This document shows, in pieces, positions 1 through 13,400 of a stretch of 64,000 nucleotides of DNA. The notes beneath the pieces were generated by a model that was not told where the DNA came from, did not search any database, and saw only the letters and a list, made by a program, of their open reading frames with translations. The stretch spans positions 24,437,075 to 24,501,074 of the forward strand of contig CM060466.1 in the NCBI GenBank assembly GCA_030544235.1, read 5' to 3'. Source of the DNA: Lepturacanthus savala. Its lineage: Eukaryota; Chordata; Actinopteri; Scombriformes; Trichiuridae. Each line of letters starts with the position of its first letter. Position 1 is the first letter of the stretch. Made by a program: the position numbers and the translations under genes.

Positions 1-3000
1 CAACTGGGCTGTGACATCCACTAGTCCCTCCGGATCCAGACACACTGGCTGGGGTTCTGCTTCTCCCTGACGATCTGAATAGTACACAATTCCTGTTCAA
101 TTAAAACCTACACATCAATTTTACATTATATATACACCTAATATACTATCTTACAACATGCTACAGTGTTTCCCACAGACTAAGTAGCATTGTGTGGTAC
201 TTGAGGCCGTCTGACAGAGTGGGGGGTGGGTTTAACTTGAGGTTGAGTTTTCTGTCACGCTGCGCCACAGATTGGTCTAGGTTGGTGTGGAAAACACTGC
301 AGTAGTGTGCAGGAACAATCCATGAGCTTGATATGGCTTTTAAAATCCACACACCAGCATGTCTGAGGTTGTAGAATTCTCTGGCTATGCTGTCTGCAAG
401 CTTCTCGCACCAGTTCTTCGAGGGGCAGAAAAGCAGCACGGAGTGGCCCTCCCTCACCGTCTCGTAACACAAGCTCACTATGTGGTCGTCATCGCCCTTC
501 GAGAAAGGAAATGAATGTGCATGCAGAAGAAACACACGATTACCTTAGTGGTGATGAGAAGGGGGGCATCAATCGTGATAACACACATACTGGATCATCT
601 CCAGGCTACGCTCAGTCCCAAGTACCTTAACGTGGAGAGCAGGAGTGAACTGTCGAACCACAGAGAGGCTCCTGTCGTAGACACTGTTTCCCACCTTGAG
701 ATGTTCCTGTAAGGGTACGGGTCTGTAGTCTGTCTGGTAAAGCTCAGCCCCTAACCAGCTGGCCAGGAGGGACAGGTTAGGCAAGGTGGCGCTCATACCT
801 ACTATCTGCACACCCTCACAAAGGGACCTGTAGAAAGACAAACAAATATCTGACATACTATAAAGACAGACCGTATAACTGTCAACACAATGACACATGA
901 AAAACACAAACCCAGAGGCGTTCTGCTTCTGTGCGATGTAGCGGATTTTAGTCAAGAGCAGTTCTAGGAGATATCCTCTTCCAGAATCTCCAACCATATG
1001 CAGTTCATCCACCACGACCATACCTAATGGCACAAATAGAACACACACATATCCGAAACTCATACTCTATGTTCTATATTCATGAAAACATCACTACCAC
1101 AGGGGCATTACCTAGTAGACTCATGCTGTCCTCCTCTATTAGTCTGTTAACGAGTGAGTTGGCTTTTTCTATGGTGCAAACAGCCACATCGAGTGACGCG
1201 AAACCACCAGCAGCCGAGGTGCTGCCCATGTATCCCTCCACACGGACTCCTGCCTCTTCAAATACACTCTATGGCATCAAAGAGACAAAATACAGATTAT
1301 CATTATGCTCATACAAACACATTTGTTCTTCAGAGGCTCACATGCGTTATTTAAAAACATTTGCGGCTTTCATCTTCATTTTCTTTTAGAAAATATTATT
1401 TCATCATATTATCATGGCTTTGAATAAAAGATATTTTATATTTTCAAGTTAAATTAAGATGTGAAACTCTGCTGTGTGAAGTTTTTGAAACAGAGTGGAA
1501 TGTGTAGCCTTATGAGACCATTTTTAAGGCTTTTTAAGGCTAATGAGGCAATCATTAGCATTATGCTAATGATCACCTCTCATGAATAAGATACTACTAA
1601 GAACCTAAAATGAGCAGTTTGTTGGAGTTTGTTGGATACAGCTTGGAACACTCAGACAAGCACATCTCAAAGAACAGTCAGTCAGTCATTTTCTATACCT
1701 GCTTATTCCTCATTAGGGTCGCAGGGGTCTGCTGGAGCCTATCTCAGCGCGTTACGGCGAGAGGCAGGGATACACCCCAGATGGTCGCCAGCCAATCGTG
1801 GGGCACACACACCATTCACTCACACCTACGGGCAATTTAGAATCGCCAGTTTTTGGACTGTGGGAGGAAGCCGGAGTACCCGGTGAAAACCCACACAGAC
1901 ACTGGGAGAACATGCAAACTCCACACAGAAAGGTCCCAGACCCAGGACCAAGGAGGTCTTGAACCTGTGACCTTCTTGCTGTGAGGCAACAGCGCTAACC
2001 CCTGCACCACATGTCGCCCTATCTCAAAGAACAGTAAGAGATAATTAGGATACGATTTTTAAAAAAATGGTCTCCCATTAGAGGCTCATTGTCTTTAACA
2101 ACACGATTGCAACCTTCTGTCCACCTCTCCCTCACCTGCAGGTAGTGCATCTTCTCTTTGGCCACAGAGACAAAAGGCAGAATGAAGAGAGCTTTTCTTT
2201 TGGTCTCCAAAACACGCTTCAACATCAGCAGCTCTGACACCAGAGTTTTTCCAGCACTAGTAGGCGCTAAAAATAGAAGATACCATTTTTTTAAAGAGCA
2301 AACGGTGACTAACTCCTTGGATCACTTTAAAGAAAGACATTGTGTTTCTTACCAGAGTACACCAGGTTTCCTCCCTGCAGCACCTGTCCTACAGTGAGAC
2401 ACTGAGCCTGCCATTCAAACATGTGAGTCACTCTGTGCTTCTGGTAGCGCTCCAAGACAGGTTTTGGTAAACCCCAACTGGATAACAAAAGCTTTTCAGC
2501 ATGTTCTGCTGGTGCACCCAACGCAATTCCTAGAGTAGAGAACAAATATATTCGGAGCAGTAGATTAAAAGTAAAGTCGATTTTTCATGTGGAAAAGAAA
2601 TCTGATTTCAATCTGTCAATCAGAGACATAAACAAACAAACAAAAAATGTATTGCATTTTTTTTCAAAATTCTTCAAAATCAGTTGAGTTTGCTTCTGTT
2701 GCAATTTGTTTGAGGTTGACCCCCATTTTAACTTTAAATTATTGGACTGCATTGAGTGTTAAGATTGTAGTTAAAATGCTTTACCTGGCTGAGGCAATGT
2801 GTCATTGAGAGTACTGAGGTCTAAGCCGCTCGGGACTGTGAGCACAGAGGCAGACTGGTTCTGGAGTTTAGCCCTCTTCATGGCAGCTGCCAGGTGTGTG
2901 GGGCTGAACATGATGTACTCTCTGGATTTGTTCCCATTTTTGCCTTTACTACGAGTAGAGCTATTGCTTCCGGATACAGGGTCCTGGCCACTAAAGCACA

Positions 3001-3714
3001 GAGCAAGAAAATAATAGGCTCTGAAAAAGGTGCTTAAAATGGATGAAAAACTAGGCAATAATGTGCACTCACCAGGGAGAGCCGTCTGCCTGAAGACCGT
3101 TTTTTATTTCTTTACAGGAAATCCCATCGATGCACACAGACGCCGGCACCGACTGGCCATTCTTTGGACCCATCTGAGCTTGATCTAATTCTTCGGAGTC
3201 CTCACTGAAGAGAAGCCGCTGAGCGAGGTCTTTGCAGTCAGCGCTCCATCCCGGTCTCTTACCGTTACCATTTGGCTCACAGACTCTCTCCCCTAACACT
3301 GAGTTGTTTTCCCTCTTATTGCTTGCAAGTGGCGGTGGTTCCTGTGCATCTCTGCTTACCGCTGCTGGACGAGCTTTGTCAGCCGCAGGCTTCACGGCAT
3401 CTACAGCATCAAGCACCTGCAGCAGCTCTTCATCTAGAGCTAATGTGGATTCCCCCAGAGGAAATACTGCCCCTCCACCCTGAGACACAAATCATACGTC
3501 ATTCACGGTGTTTGTGTGTCATAGACAGTGGTGGAAAATAACTATGTACTGTATTTAAGTACAATTTTTAGATATGTGTACTTTAGTGTTTCCATTTTGT
3601 GCGTCTCTAGTTTGTTTATTTAAAAACTTAATTAATTCAGATAAAGATTTTACACAATGGATGGTATAATAAGCTTTAAAAATACAACATATTGTTAAAG
3701 ATTAAACTTTTAGT

Positions 3715-3810
<96 letters not shown>

Positions 3811-4439
3811 GTTATATAAATATGTTGGTATGTTTCAAATCCAGAAAGAAATGCACACAGAAATGAGAAATGAGAACTCCATAGAGTTGTGATGTCACAA
3901 CTAGATGGTCAACCATAATCACATCAGTCAATCAGACAAGAGGCTCATTAATGTTAATAATACAGACACAAATTGTCCACTTCTTTCTATAGCTCCAGAG
4001 AGAAGCTTGAAAGAATAGATATTAAACTATAATGAGATGTTTTTTCTTAAAACCACAACTAAATCTTGTTAGGGATATCAATACATATAAATATGGGACA
4101 TTTAAGTAAAGGTTCTAAATACTTGCTCCATCACTGTTCAGAAATCACAAAGGTAGGTGAAGAAAAATCCTGTCAAGCTGTCAAACTCACCATGAGTCTG
4201 TCTCTCCCGATGTTCTCTGATCTGTTTGTTCTGTCTGACAGATACCGGCTGGTGTCTGGTGGCTCATCAGCTTGGAAGCTGCGTAAAGAAGAACCCAGAG
4301 TGTGTTTGATAACGATAAATTCCTCAAATCACAGAAAAACGTTACTCCAAACCGCGATGTAAACTTACCCCTTTTTCCTCTTGATCTGGTGCTGCCCCAT
4401 GTAGCTCTTTCTTTTCAGCGGAGGAGGCGAACCACTCAT
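1..4439 (-). CDS. polq: DNA polymerase theta, 5' part (helicase-domain exons), incomplete
   Basis: Polymerase-helicase of theta-mediated (microhomology) end joining in the nucleus. Coding exons in transcript order: 4439-4369, 4278-4191, 3479-3073, 2990-2785, 2529-2353, 2266-2136, 1268-1112, 1023-912, 827-626, 496-355 and 74-1. They sum to 1767 nt (589 codons), all phases agree, and the gene runs off the left edge. Seen motifs: Walker A APTSAGKT (about residues 317-324, Lys323), DEAH-type DELH (418-421), GMSAT (460-464) and the FCPSKNWCEKLA block. The 95-residue spacing between Walker Lys and DELH Asp agrees with what I remember of human POLQ. The start ATG at 4439 fits the splice phase; an overlapping ATG upstream opens a different frame that does not join exon 2. 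The region before the helicase is about 270 residues, longer than I recall for human POLQ (about 90). HELQ is the nearest alternative, but the local sequence is clearly POLQ-like. The polymerase domain lies outside the window. Confidence 0.95.
1679..2020. mobile_element. SINE-like retroposon with 15-bp target-site duplication, in a polq intron
   Basis: A 342-bp unit flanked by identical 15-bp direct repeats, ATCTCAAAGAACAGT, at 1664-1678 and 2021-2035. This is the signature of a retroposition event. It contains the phrases common in a very abundant teleost dispersed repeat (TTTTTGGACTGTGGGAGGAA, GAGAACATGCAAACTCC). A second, end-truncated copy lies at 31938-32211. It sits in the polq intron between coding exons 6 and 7. 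I do not assign a named SINE family. Confidence 0.8.
3719..3809. repeat. (AT)n-(GA)n compound microsatellite
   Basis: About 46 bases of AT followed by about 44 bases of GA, in the polq intron between coding exons 2 and 3. Confidence 0.97.
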
Positions 4440-4870
4440 GCTGGCGACGCTTTGCTTTGGACAGACGCGTGAAAAACTTGATGTTGCTTAACATGACATC
4501 AGTTTGACTGTTGACACGAGTGTAGAAACATGTCTGTCAGAGAGAAGGAAACAAACACTTAGCACACGTTTGTTTTGATGTGTAACTGTAAACAATTGCT
4601 TTCTGTTGAATCAAAAATCCCGCCGGAGCTCCGCCCCGGTGTTTCACACTAATAGTTCCACGGAACAATATGCTGAAATACGAAAGTTCCCACTACTACT
4701 CCCTATTAAGCGGGTGGCTAGGACGTACGTGCCGACATCCCTCAGCGGCGGCCATATTGTGACGGTCCAACTCCAGCTATAATCTGGTTTTCTAGTGTTC
4801 TATAGATATCTATGCTCACTACTGATAATATTTATATTAATGCTAATATCGATATAAAATACAACAAACT

Positions 4871-4905
<35 letters not shown>

Positions 4906-5657
4906 TCATGTCTATTCAAAATTTCCAGGAATCACAGTAAATTACAAACAGAAATACCACCACACAATCCAACTGACCCATTCTCATTAATAGGAGAGAG
5001 AAGTAGTACGTTTATAATAAAAGAAATTATAAAATTAATCAAAACACAAATAAAACATAAAGTAAAAAATAATAGTAAACCATTGTAGTAATCAAAGGGG
5101 AATCATAAATTATTAAAGTAAAGTAAATTAAAGTATTTTTGCTATATTTATGTATATTTAGGTTTTTATTGATAAACCCATGCCTCTGGACTTTATGGGA
5201 TGTATTCATTAATAGATTTATGAACTCTATTTTTTTTTACTCTTGATAGTAAAACACTTTGATGAATAACTTTTAATTGATCTATCCAAGGTAAAATGAA
5301 TAGAACAGAATTATTGATCAGTCTATCCTACAATAAATAGAAAATAATTATTGACCTGCCTATGGTAAAGTGAATGGAAAATAGGTATTGATTTGTCTAT
5401 TGTAAAGTGAACGAATTATTGATCGGTCCATGGTAAAATAAATGAAAATAGTTATTGATCTGTTCATGGTGAAGTGAAAAGGAAATAGTTATTGATCTGT
5501 CTATTGTAAAAGAACATAAAATAGTCATTGATCTATCTATGATAGTGAATGAAAAATAGCTATTGATCTGTCTGGTAAAGTGAATTACTGTGGGCGGGGC
5601 CTCCGTCTTGTCTCGAGCTGGTGGGCGCGCCCGCTGCGACGTTGCGGAGGCTTCAAG
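4440..5657. promoter_or_regulatory. Divergent polq/ptpn9 promoter region
   Basis: The two genes are transcribed away from each other, with 1.2 kb between their start codons. On the polq side there is a GC-rich block at 4617-4639 with an E2F-like TCCCGCC (4618-4624) and a GC box (CCGCCCC). At 4747-4763, GCGGCCATATTGTGACG resembles a YY1 site followed by a CRE half-site. On the ptpn9 side there is a GC box, TGGGCGGGGCC, at 5591-5601. Between 4860 and 5580 the DNA is AT-rich with a TA microsatellite (4875-4901) and degenerate repeats of a motif like ATTGATCTGTCTATGGTAAA (about 5270-5580). No TATA box can be assigned. Promoter function is inferred from position and motifs. Confidence 0.55.
5270..5585. 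repeat. Degenerate tandem repeat, about 50-60 bp unit
   Basis: The phrase TTATTGATCTGTCTATGGTAAAGTGAATG recurs in altered form about six times (for example near 5300, 5350, 5410, 5450, 5490, 5530 and 5565). This indicates an old tandem array directly upstream of the ptpn9 promoter. Confidence 0.6.
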
Positions 5658-5667
5658 ATGGCGGAAG
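5655..5667 (+). promoter_or_regulatory. YY1/ETS-like motif overlapping the ptpn9 start codon
   Basis: AAGATGGCGGAAG matches the known YY1 consensus (AAGATGGCGGC) and contains an ETS core GGAAG. The ATG inside it is the ptpn9 start codon. YY1 sites over start codons of TATA-less genes are a known arrangement. Binding here is inferred. Confidence 0.5.
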
Positions 5668-7375
5668 CCCTGACAACTCAGGAGCAGCTGGTAAGGCTCT
5701 ATTGACGGATTTTTCTCTCATTTCCCCTTCGTGTTCGGGGTATACGCGTGTCACCTTCAATTTCTCCTTTACCCGCCGGTTTCTGTCGTGTATTTCTGTA
5801 ACAACCGGCTACTCTCGGAGCAGCAAACAGCCATGGCCCGTCCGCTCCTCCGGTGTGACTGACAGCAGCTAGCGTGTGTTAGCATGACGGCGCTAGCAGC
5901 ACCAGTCGGAACCAATTCACTGGCTGTGAGTCTCAAATACCCCCTGCCTTGGTAATCCAGCTGGACATGGACCACTGAGAGAGGTTTATGTCGTGAATGT
6001 TGAATTAGTGATATTCGGATACCAATGGTTAGCTCAATCAACGTGGCTTGTAGTGCCTCGTTAGCCGTCCAGCTACCACATGTAATTTAGCCGCGAGCTA
6101 ATGCTCATAGCCATTGTTGACTTGAAGAGGAAAAACGTTTTACTGGACTAAGTGTGAAGGTTAAAGGGGATCCGCGCTCTGATTTCTGTATCGTGTGGAT
6201 TGTCATTATGGACGATGACACGAGACAGACTGGAGATCATGACTCCCATCGTGTAATAGCGAGCTGGCGGCGTCCTGCCTATCAGATTTACGGGCGAGAA
6301 TTCGCAGAAGTGAGCCTCCGTTTCTGAGCATTGTTGTTGCCATCACTTTCTAGTAAACGGGGAAGGCCTGACATTCAGGCACACATGAAATGTCACGCAG
6401 CGATTCCGATGACAGCTTCATCGTATAGCGTTAGCTGCTTGATTTATCTTCATCAGCCATTCACAAGGTTAAAGGATTGGCTCACAGTTTTTCCAAGTCA
6501 GGTGTCCATATGAGCAACGAAAGAGGTTTCCCTCGCTGTAATCATTCCTCCTGTTCATGCTGGCTATTAAAAGATCCCCTTCAAGTGTTAGTGATGGGCC
6601 GGTCGTATCGAGTGGATGTCTGCCACATTTACAGTCCCCTTAGCATCAAATTATTTCTGTTTCCTCGGCCAGTGTTTCGCTGTCGATCTGCGGTGAAATT
6701 ATATTAAAATAAATACTAATATAATACAGAATATTCAAATAAGTACTTGCTATTAAAAGACCAACGTTAAAATATCTCCATTTTACTGATTTGAACGGGT
6801 GACTCTGCATATTAGCTTACGATAAACTTTTAAATATTTTTTCCACAAGAGGCGGCAAATGGTCAATATGAACAGAAGGAATCATTGTAGCAATAAACCA
6901 CATTTCAATGTTCTACAAGAACAAGACTGTTGATTTGAGACAAACTTTAAAATACTAATCTGTCCTTTAACTGGTAAATAAATATGGATATATGGTATAG
7001 ACCTCTACACCCCAGATTTCCAGAATTGAACATCACTTGCTCTGGTCCTGTTCCTTGTATTGATTAACTGCCCCAGAGAACAGTTGCTGTGGTTGTAGAT
7101 CACAGCTGAAATCAGCCCCACCTCCCCACCATGGACCAGGTGGCAGTTAGGCTTCCTGAACATGTGTGGGTACATTTTGTGACTTCAATATGTGTCGTGT
7201 CGCAGAATTGCTCTTCACACATTCCACAGTAAGTCAGTCAGTCAGTAAATATTGTGCTGAAATCATGATCTCATGCACATATGTGTATGAGATCTTGTGT
7301 ATGTTATGTGTATAAGTGTTACCCATAGTGTTTCAAAGCATGTATGAAGTAAAAGATAAATATAATATAAATGAT

Positions 7376-7454
<79 letters not shown>

Positions 7455-10400
7455 TAATTAATTATTTGGGTGGCATCTGAGTGGCTTTTGGCCTCTGTTC
7501 AACAATTTCTTTGTGGAACCAGGAGATTGATTTGCCTCGTATTTTCCCCAATTTCTAAGTAAAGTAAATTTATGTTTCATGTATAGCTGTTGAGTTCATC
7601 TGTTGTGTCTAGTCATTGAATCTCCTCATGTCAGTTACATATTTTGAGGACAGATGCAGCTCACTTGAGTGAAAATAAGATGGCTGTTGTCTTCTGGCGT
7701 ATGAATACTCTCATCCACGGCATCTTCCACGGGCACAGACTGCTACCATCTGTATCACACCTTATCGTAACTTTGGCAGGGAAACGGCTACAAAGCTGTT
7801 TTCCCTCGTCAAGCCAATTTTGATTCCCATCTTCTCCTTTTCTGTATTTTTGCTTTCCTCTCTAAAGTCTATGCTTGTAAGAACTTTTTCCCTGTTTCTC
7901 CTCCCGCTGGTTATTCCCCTTCTGACCAAGTATTCAATTTTAACCGTTACTACCCCACTCACCCTCCACTCACCTTTTTTTATCCATCTCCTCTGCATCA
8001 TGTCTAGGCTGTGGAGGAGTTCCTGAGTGAGGTGCGTAGCCGGGAGCAGCCTCACAGTGCTGGGCTCGTCTCTCAACCTACAGCTGTTAAGTTTCTCATG
8101 GCCCGCAAGTTTGACGTCTCCAGAGCCATCGACCTTTTCCAAGCATACAAGGTACATCGGTTCTTCGATTAGTGACACAACTGAGGCGGACACTTACTTT
8201 TTCTTTCATCCATAGTACACTACTGAGCTTTTTTGGGAAGATATCGAGTTACAACTTCAATATTTCGAGTGACAAGTGAATCAACAATTTTCTATTAATG
8301 AATCTCCTTAGGACTCTTAGGTGGGTTTGTTGTTGGGGTCAGTATGCATTGGTCTTGATTTTTCTCATGTAGCTGCTGTAAAAAGCTTCAAACATTTGTA
8401 CCTTGGCGTGTGCCTCAACTGTTTGAAGGATTGATTCCCTATTTTATGTGGACATTGTTTATCCATGCATCATGAGCACCTCTTTTGTAATGTCGCTGTC
8501 GGATCTGAGGAGCGACTCCTCATTAGTTTTTGTTTTAATCACAACATTGTCTAACATTGCCTAAGTTGTGATATGAGTGATGACCTATAACCTGTTATAG
8601 TTTATTCTGAATAGCTATGCCTTAATACAAAGTAGGGCTGTGACTCGGAACTCCAGTATTCAAATATATTTTGAATATAGACATTACTTTTAGTATTTAA
8701 ACATGTTATGGGCTTTATTTTTGCAAATATTGTAACAAGCGGAGAGTGCGACGAAAACAAATGTGATTCGGAGGCTTTTTCACGACTAGTGAAGTTGGGA
8801 ATCACAAGCTCATTAGCAAGCTTTTATTGGTCATCTGGGCTCCTATAGTAAGTAGGTGATGTTAGCATCTAACAATAGGCTAGTTACCAAAACAATGGCC
8901 ATGGAGCGGCAGGAGTTAGAAAAATACACCCCTGACAATTTAAAAAAGCAACATGTGGTGTTATTTAAGGTTTCATTGGGAGAAGGGAAACTCATGAGTA
9001 AAGAAAAAGTAGTTTTTAAAATATGTAAGGCCAAATTCATATATCATGTAGTGACTCAAGGGCCCAGCTGTAACACTACATCCCAGCAAGTTAGAGGAGG
9101 AAGAGAAGAGGTTATCAAGAGTGAACCTGTCATCTTTTGTATTACACAGCCCTTTAGTGGAGGGGACATGCAACCTTTTGATACATAAGTAGGTCTTAGT
9201 GTAAGAATTTCATGGTCAAATTATTATTAATAATACTGCAAGAGTGTGAATGAAGAGAGAGAGAGAGCGGCAATGGTGTGAACACAGCCAATGAATCAGA
9301 GGAATTAAATCTTTTTTTAGATTTGTTTTTCAGAGAGTTCTAAAGCTCAAATGAACATTTCCACACCTCAGAACAACCTTGTCTGAATGTAGTCTGATGC
9401 GTCCTCTCTGCTTGTGTGTGTCCGTCAAACAGATCAGCAGAGAACACACAGCGGAACTCTGTATACAACAGAAGATATTAATGTTGCTGGATGCCATTGT
9501 TTGTTTACATGCTAATTTAGCTGTAGGCTAATGTGCATCCCCTTCTCTTCTTCCTCTACCACCACCTGGTAAAATTAGAACACAAGAATCAAAGAGGGAA
9601 TCATTAATATCAACCCTGACGAGGAGCCCCTACGCTCTGAGCTGCTGAGTGGAAAATTTACAGTCCTGGTGAGTCCTGCACTTATAAGCTCCAATTACAT
9701 CCAAAGATGGTGTGTGTCTGTGTGTATAAATTTAATTTTTCTATATAGATCTATAGATATGCTGCTCATTCAAGAAGCAATTAGTGTGCACAAGTTAGTG
9801 TACTCTAGAAACCCATGCTTGTTTTGTATCTCTTTATGATTGGAGATTATTGGAGGCATTGTCTACAAATATCAGCAATCATGGCTCACAAATCATAAAC
9901 TGTAGAATAGAAGTGCAATGACTTATCATTGGTGTCTATGATGACCTAATAATGTTTCTACCAGCCTGGGCGTGATGCAAAGGGAGCTGCTCTAGCACTC
10001 TTCACTGCTCGTCTCCATCGGCCAGATGTCACCACTCACAAAGCTGTGCTGCAGGCCATCATCTATCAGCTGGACAAAGCCATAGAGAGGTGAGTACACA
10101 CAGTATATAATCTTCTTTTTTAGTAATATACATTCTGTTATTCATTGTTGTGATTCTTATCTTTCCATATGATGATTTTGTCATTTATTTCTTTGCTTTC
10201 CTGTTTGCCGTTTTTCTTCTCTTTACCCTCTTATTCCGATTTTGACTTATCTTGCTTCTTATTAGAGGTTTCACTTGGAATGTTGACAATCAAATTAGTA
10301 GTCGACTAACGATGCGTTGTTCAGTTTTCGTGCAGTTACTTTAATAGCCTACAACAGAGGGTGCTGTGTCCTAACCGCAATACGTGCTGGTAAACTCGTG

Positions 10401-13400
10401 CCATTTGCTGGCAAGTCCTTAGCTGAAATTTGAGGTTGTTCAGCAACTGGTAAGAACTTGATAGAAAGATCGTGGAAGAACACTGAGAAAGACCTGTGGA
10501 GCAGAATGATACAGAAAAAGCGTGTGTGCAGGTTTATGGCAGTAGTTTTTGGTTTTTGCTTTACTAGCACAAGCCGGGGAGTCTGGGTTGCCTCTCCCAT
10601 TCTGTTGTTTGGCCTGTTTGGGAGGCATTTATCCACTTATAATGTAATAAAGTCACTAAATACATATTTTTAACAAAGGTTGAGCAGTTCCAAGGTCCAA
10701 AACATATAAATTTGATAGATTTCTGCAGGAGCCATGAAAGACACTTCTACTCAGTACTCATGCCCTGGCGACAGTAGTTTTTTAATATTAAAATGCTGTA
10801 GTTGTGAAAGCTCTACTCTTTATTAGCTGATATATTAATGTTTATGTTGGATTTCTTGCCTGAATGAAAGTTGAAAAAATGCCCTGTATTAATAGCAAAT
10901 CTCATTTCTTTATTTCCAGTGTACAAACTCAGAGAGACGGACTCATATTTATTTACGACATGACCAACTCCAGCTATGGGAATTTTGACTATGAGCTCTG
11001 TGTAAAGATTCTCAATTTGCTCAAGGTAAAATAACAAGTAAATGCATGTTCTGTTTTATTTTTTTCTATTTCTGTGAAAACATTTTGTCTGAAATCTAAA
11101 CTCTTATTGTTTTTGGCCATCTGACGTTTGCATTTCCCAGGGGGCATTTCCAGCTCGTCTAAAATGTGTCTTCATTGTGTCATCGCCTCTCTGGTTTCGA
11201 GCACCCTTTGCGGTCCTCCGCCTCTTTGTGCGCGAGAAGTTGAGAGAAAGGGTATGTATTAAAGGACCGCATTGGGATTCTGTGGATCCCATGCCAAATC
11301 CAGAATGGGAGGAAATCCAGTGGGAGTGGGATTAAGAAAACAGCCCTGCACAGGGTTCTAGTATCAGTTTTCACCTAGAATTCAGGATCACAAATCATTT
11401 TTGTTATTGATCTATTAAGAATGTCATAATGAGCATGATTTAAATAAATTGAAATGTTTTCCTCCTCCATTCACCAGGTGTGCACAGTGAAAGCTCCTGA
11501 GTTGGCCAGTCACATCCCAGTCTCCTCCCTGCCTGAGCACCTGGGTGGGACATCCCAGTATAGCCACGTGGCATGGATCCAGTCGTGCGTCAACGTACAC
11601 ACAAACACTGTTCAGGGTGACACACAAGTACACGACACACACGACTGTGTGGGGAGCCTACTGCGCTCTTACAGCTTGGAGTGCAGCAACACAAGCGCAG
11701 GCGCTACACTGACCCACAGCCATATAAACACACAGTTAGGTTCCGAGCTAGCTGTGGCTAACTCTAATTGCTACGACGATAGCAATGCTAACCCACACAA
11801 CCACTGCGGTGTGGTGGAGGGCAGGACTCGAGGCCCAGGCCAGTACCAGCAGAGTCAACATTCTGCTGCAAACAGGCCGCAGGTGAACCACCAACACTGG
11901 AACGGCTCAGCTGTGAGTGCAGCCAACATGGCTGCCGGTGACTCTAGCCCCAATGCTAACATGAACGGCCGCGGCCGCCAAGCTCCCCCCCAGTCAGACA
12001 CGCCCCCAGACACACCACTTTCCCAGAAAGACGACGGCGATCCGGAGGGTGGAGAGGCAACAGCTTCGACCCGCAGATCTCACAACGAGGATGTGAAAGA
12101 GGTAGACGACGAGGAAGAGGAAGGAGTGCCCCCGTTGCCCCAGAAATCTTTACCTCGACCGCCCCACCATCCTTCCTCCCAGTCCCCGCCCCTATCCTCA
12201 TCATGGGGTCCTGATGACGAGGAGCACTGCATGGAGGTATCTGTTCACATGCCAGAACAGGGCGGGATGACGGTGCATGAGCTGGTGGAACATGTAAAGA
12301 GGAGCAAGAAGAAGGGCATCTATCAGGAATACGAGGAGATCCGCAAGGAGCCCCCAGCAGGCACCTTTGACTACTCCAAGTAAGCTGCACGTTTCCCTTT
12401 GTATTCAGTTTATGTACCCAGGTCACTGAAAATCAGTTCTGTTACTGCACATCAAACTCAATCATATCTTTTACAGGAAACTGTCCAATCAGATAAAGAA
12501 CAGGTACAGTGATGTTCTCTGCCTGGATCAGTCACGAGTGCGACTCTGCCAGCTCTGTGACGACGAGGATGAGGTAATAATCAATTCATCACAGTCAATC
12601 ATTTATGTTCCTACAGTTCCTGGAATTATTTAACTTGTCAATACAAATTTCATGACTTTGTAAATCCTGTCATGATTAGTTATAGTCACAGTGGACAAGG
12701 CCTCTGTTCTTGTCATAAGGAAATTTAAACAGGAAAATGTCATATGTTGTAGGCATTTTTTTGGAGAGAGCAACAAGATGATTGGCACAGGCTTCTGTTG
12801 ATTATTATTAGCAGTTTCTTCTGACTTGGTAGACCTTTGTATCTGTTCTTTGTGGTATTTTCACCACACATTTCACATATCTACTGGCTTTTATTTGGTT
12901 AAATGGAAATGTGTGTGGAGGGGGTTTGGCAATCTGCATCTTTGTTTTTGTGAAATATGTACAATGATATTTTAACTGATATAAATTCTTGTCAAAACTA
13001 TGAATGGAAGACCCATGTTGCAAAATCCTTTAGAACAAAACAAAAGGTTGTCATGGCTTGAATAAAATATGTTGGGATTGGCTCCTACACAAGTCAAATT
13101 AGCTTGGTGCAGAACCGTAAACTATAGTAGTGATGACCTCACTCCTCCTACAGGAGGCAGTAGATCCTCACACCAAGTCCTAAATCTCATCTCTTATGCT
13201 GTGTTTGGCAGACATCAGATTACATTAATGCCAGTTTCATGGACGGGTACAAGAGGAGCAACGCCTACATTGCTACTCAGGGTGAGCAGCTACTGACGTC
13301 TGTCCTACTTGTTCTCTCATTTCCTTACAGCATCAGCAGGGTACAGTTACTGCAATCTGACAGACTCATTTGTGTCCCTCAGGTCCTTTGCCAAAAACGT

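Noticed and set aside
4369..4500. Alternative polq start ATG upstream at about 4494 (reads MLSNIKFF)
   Set aside because: Its frame does not match the phase of the next exon; ATG at 4439 joins in frame to the helicase.
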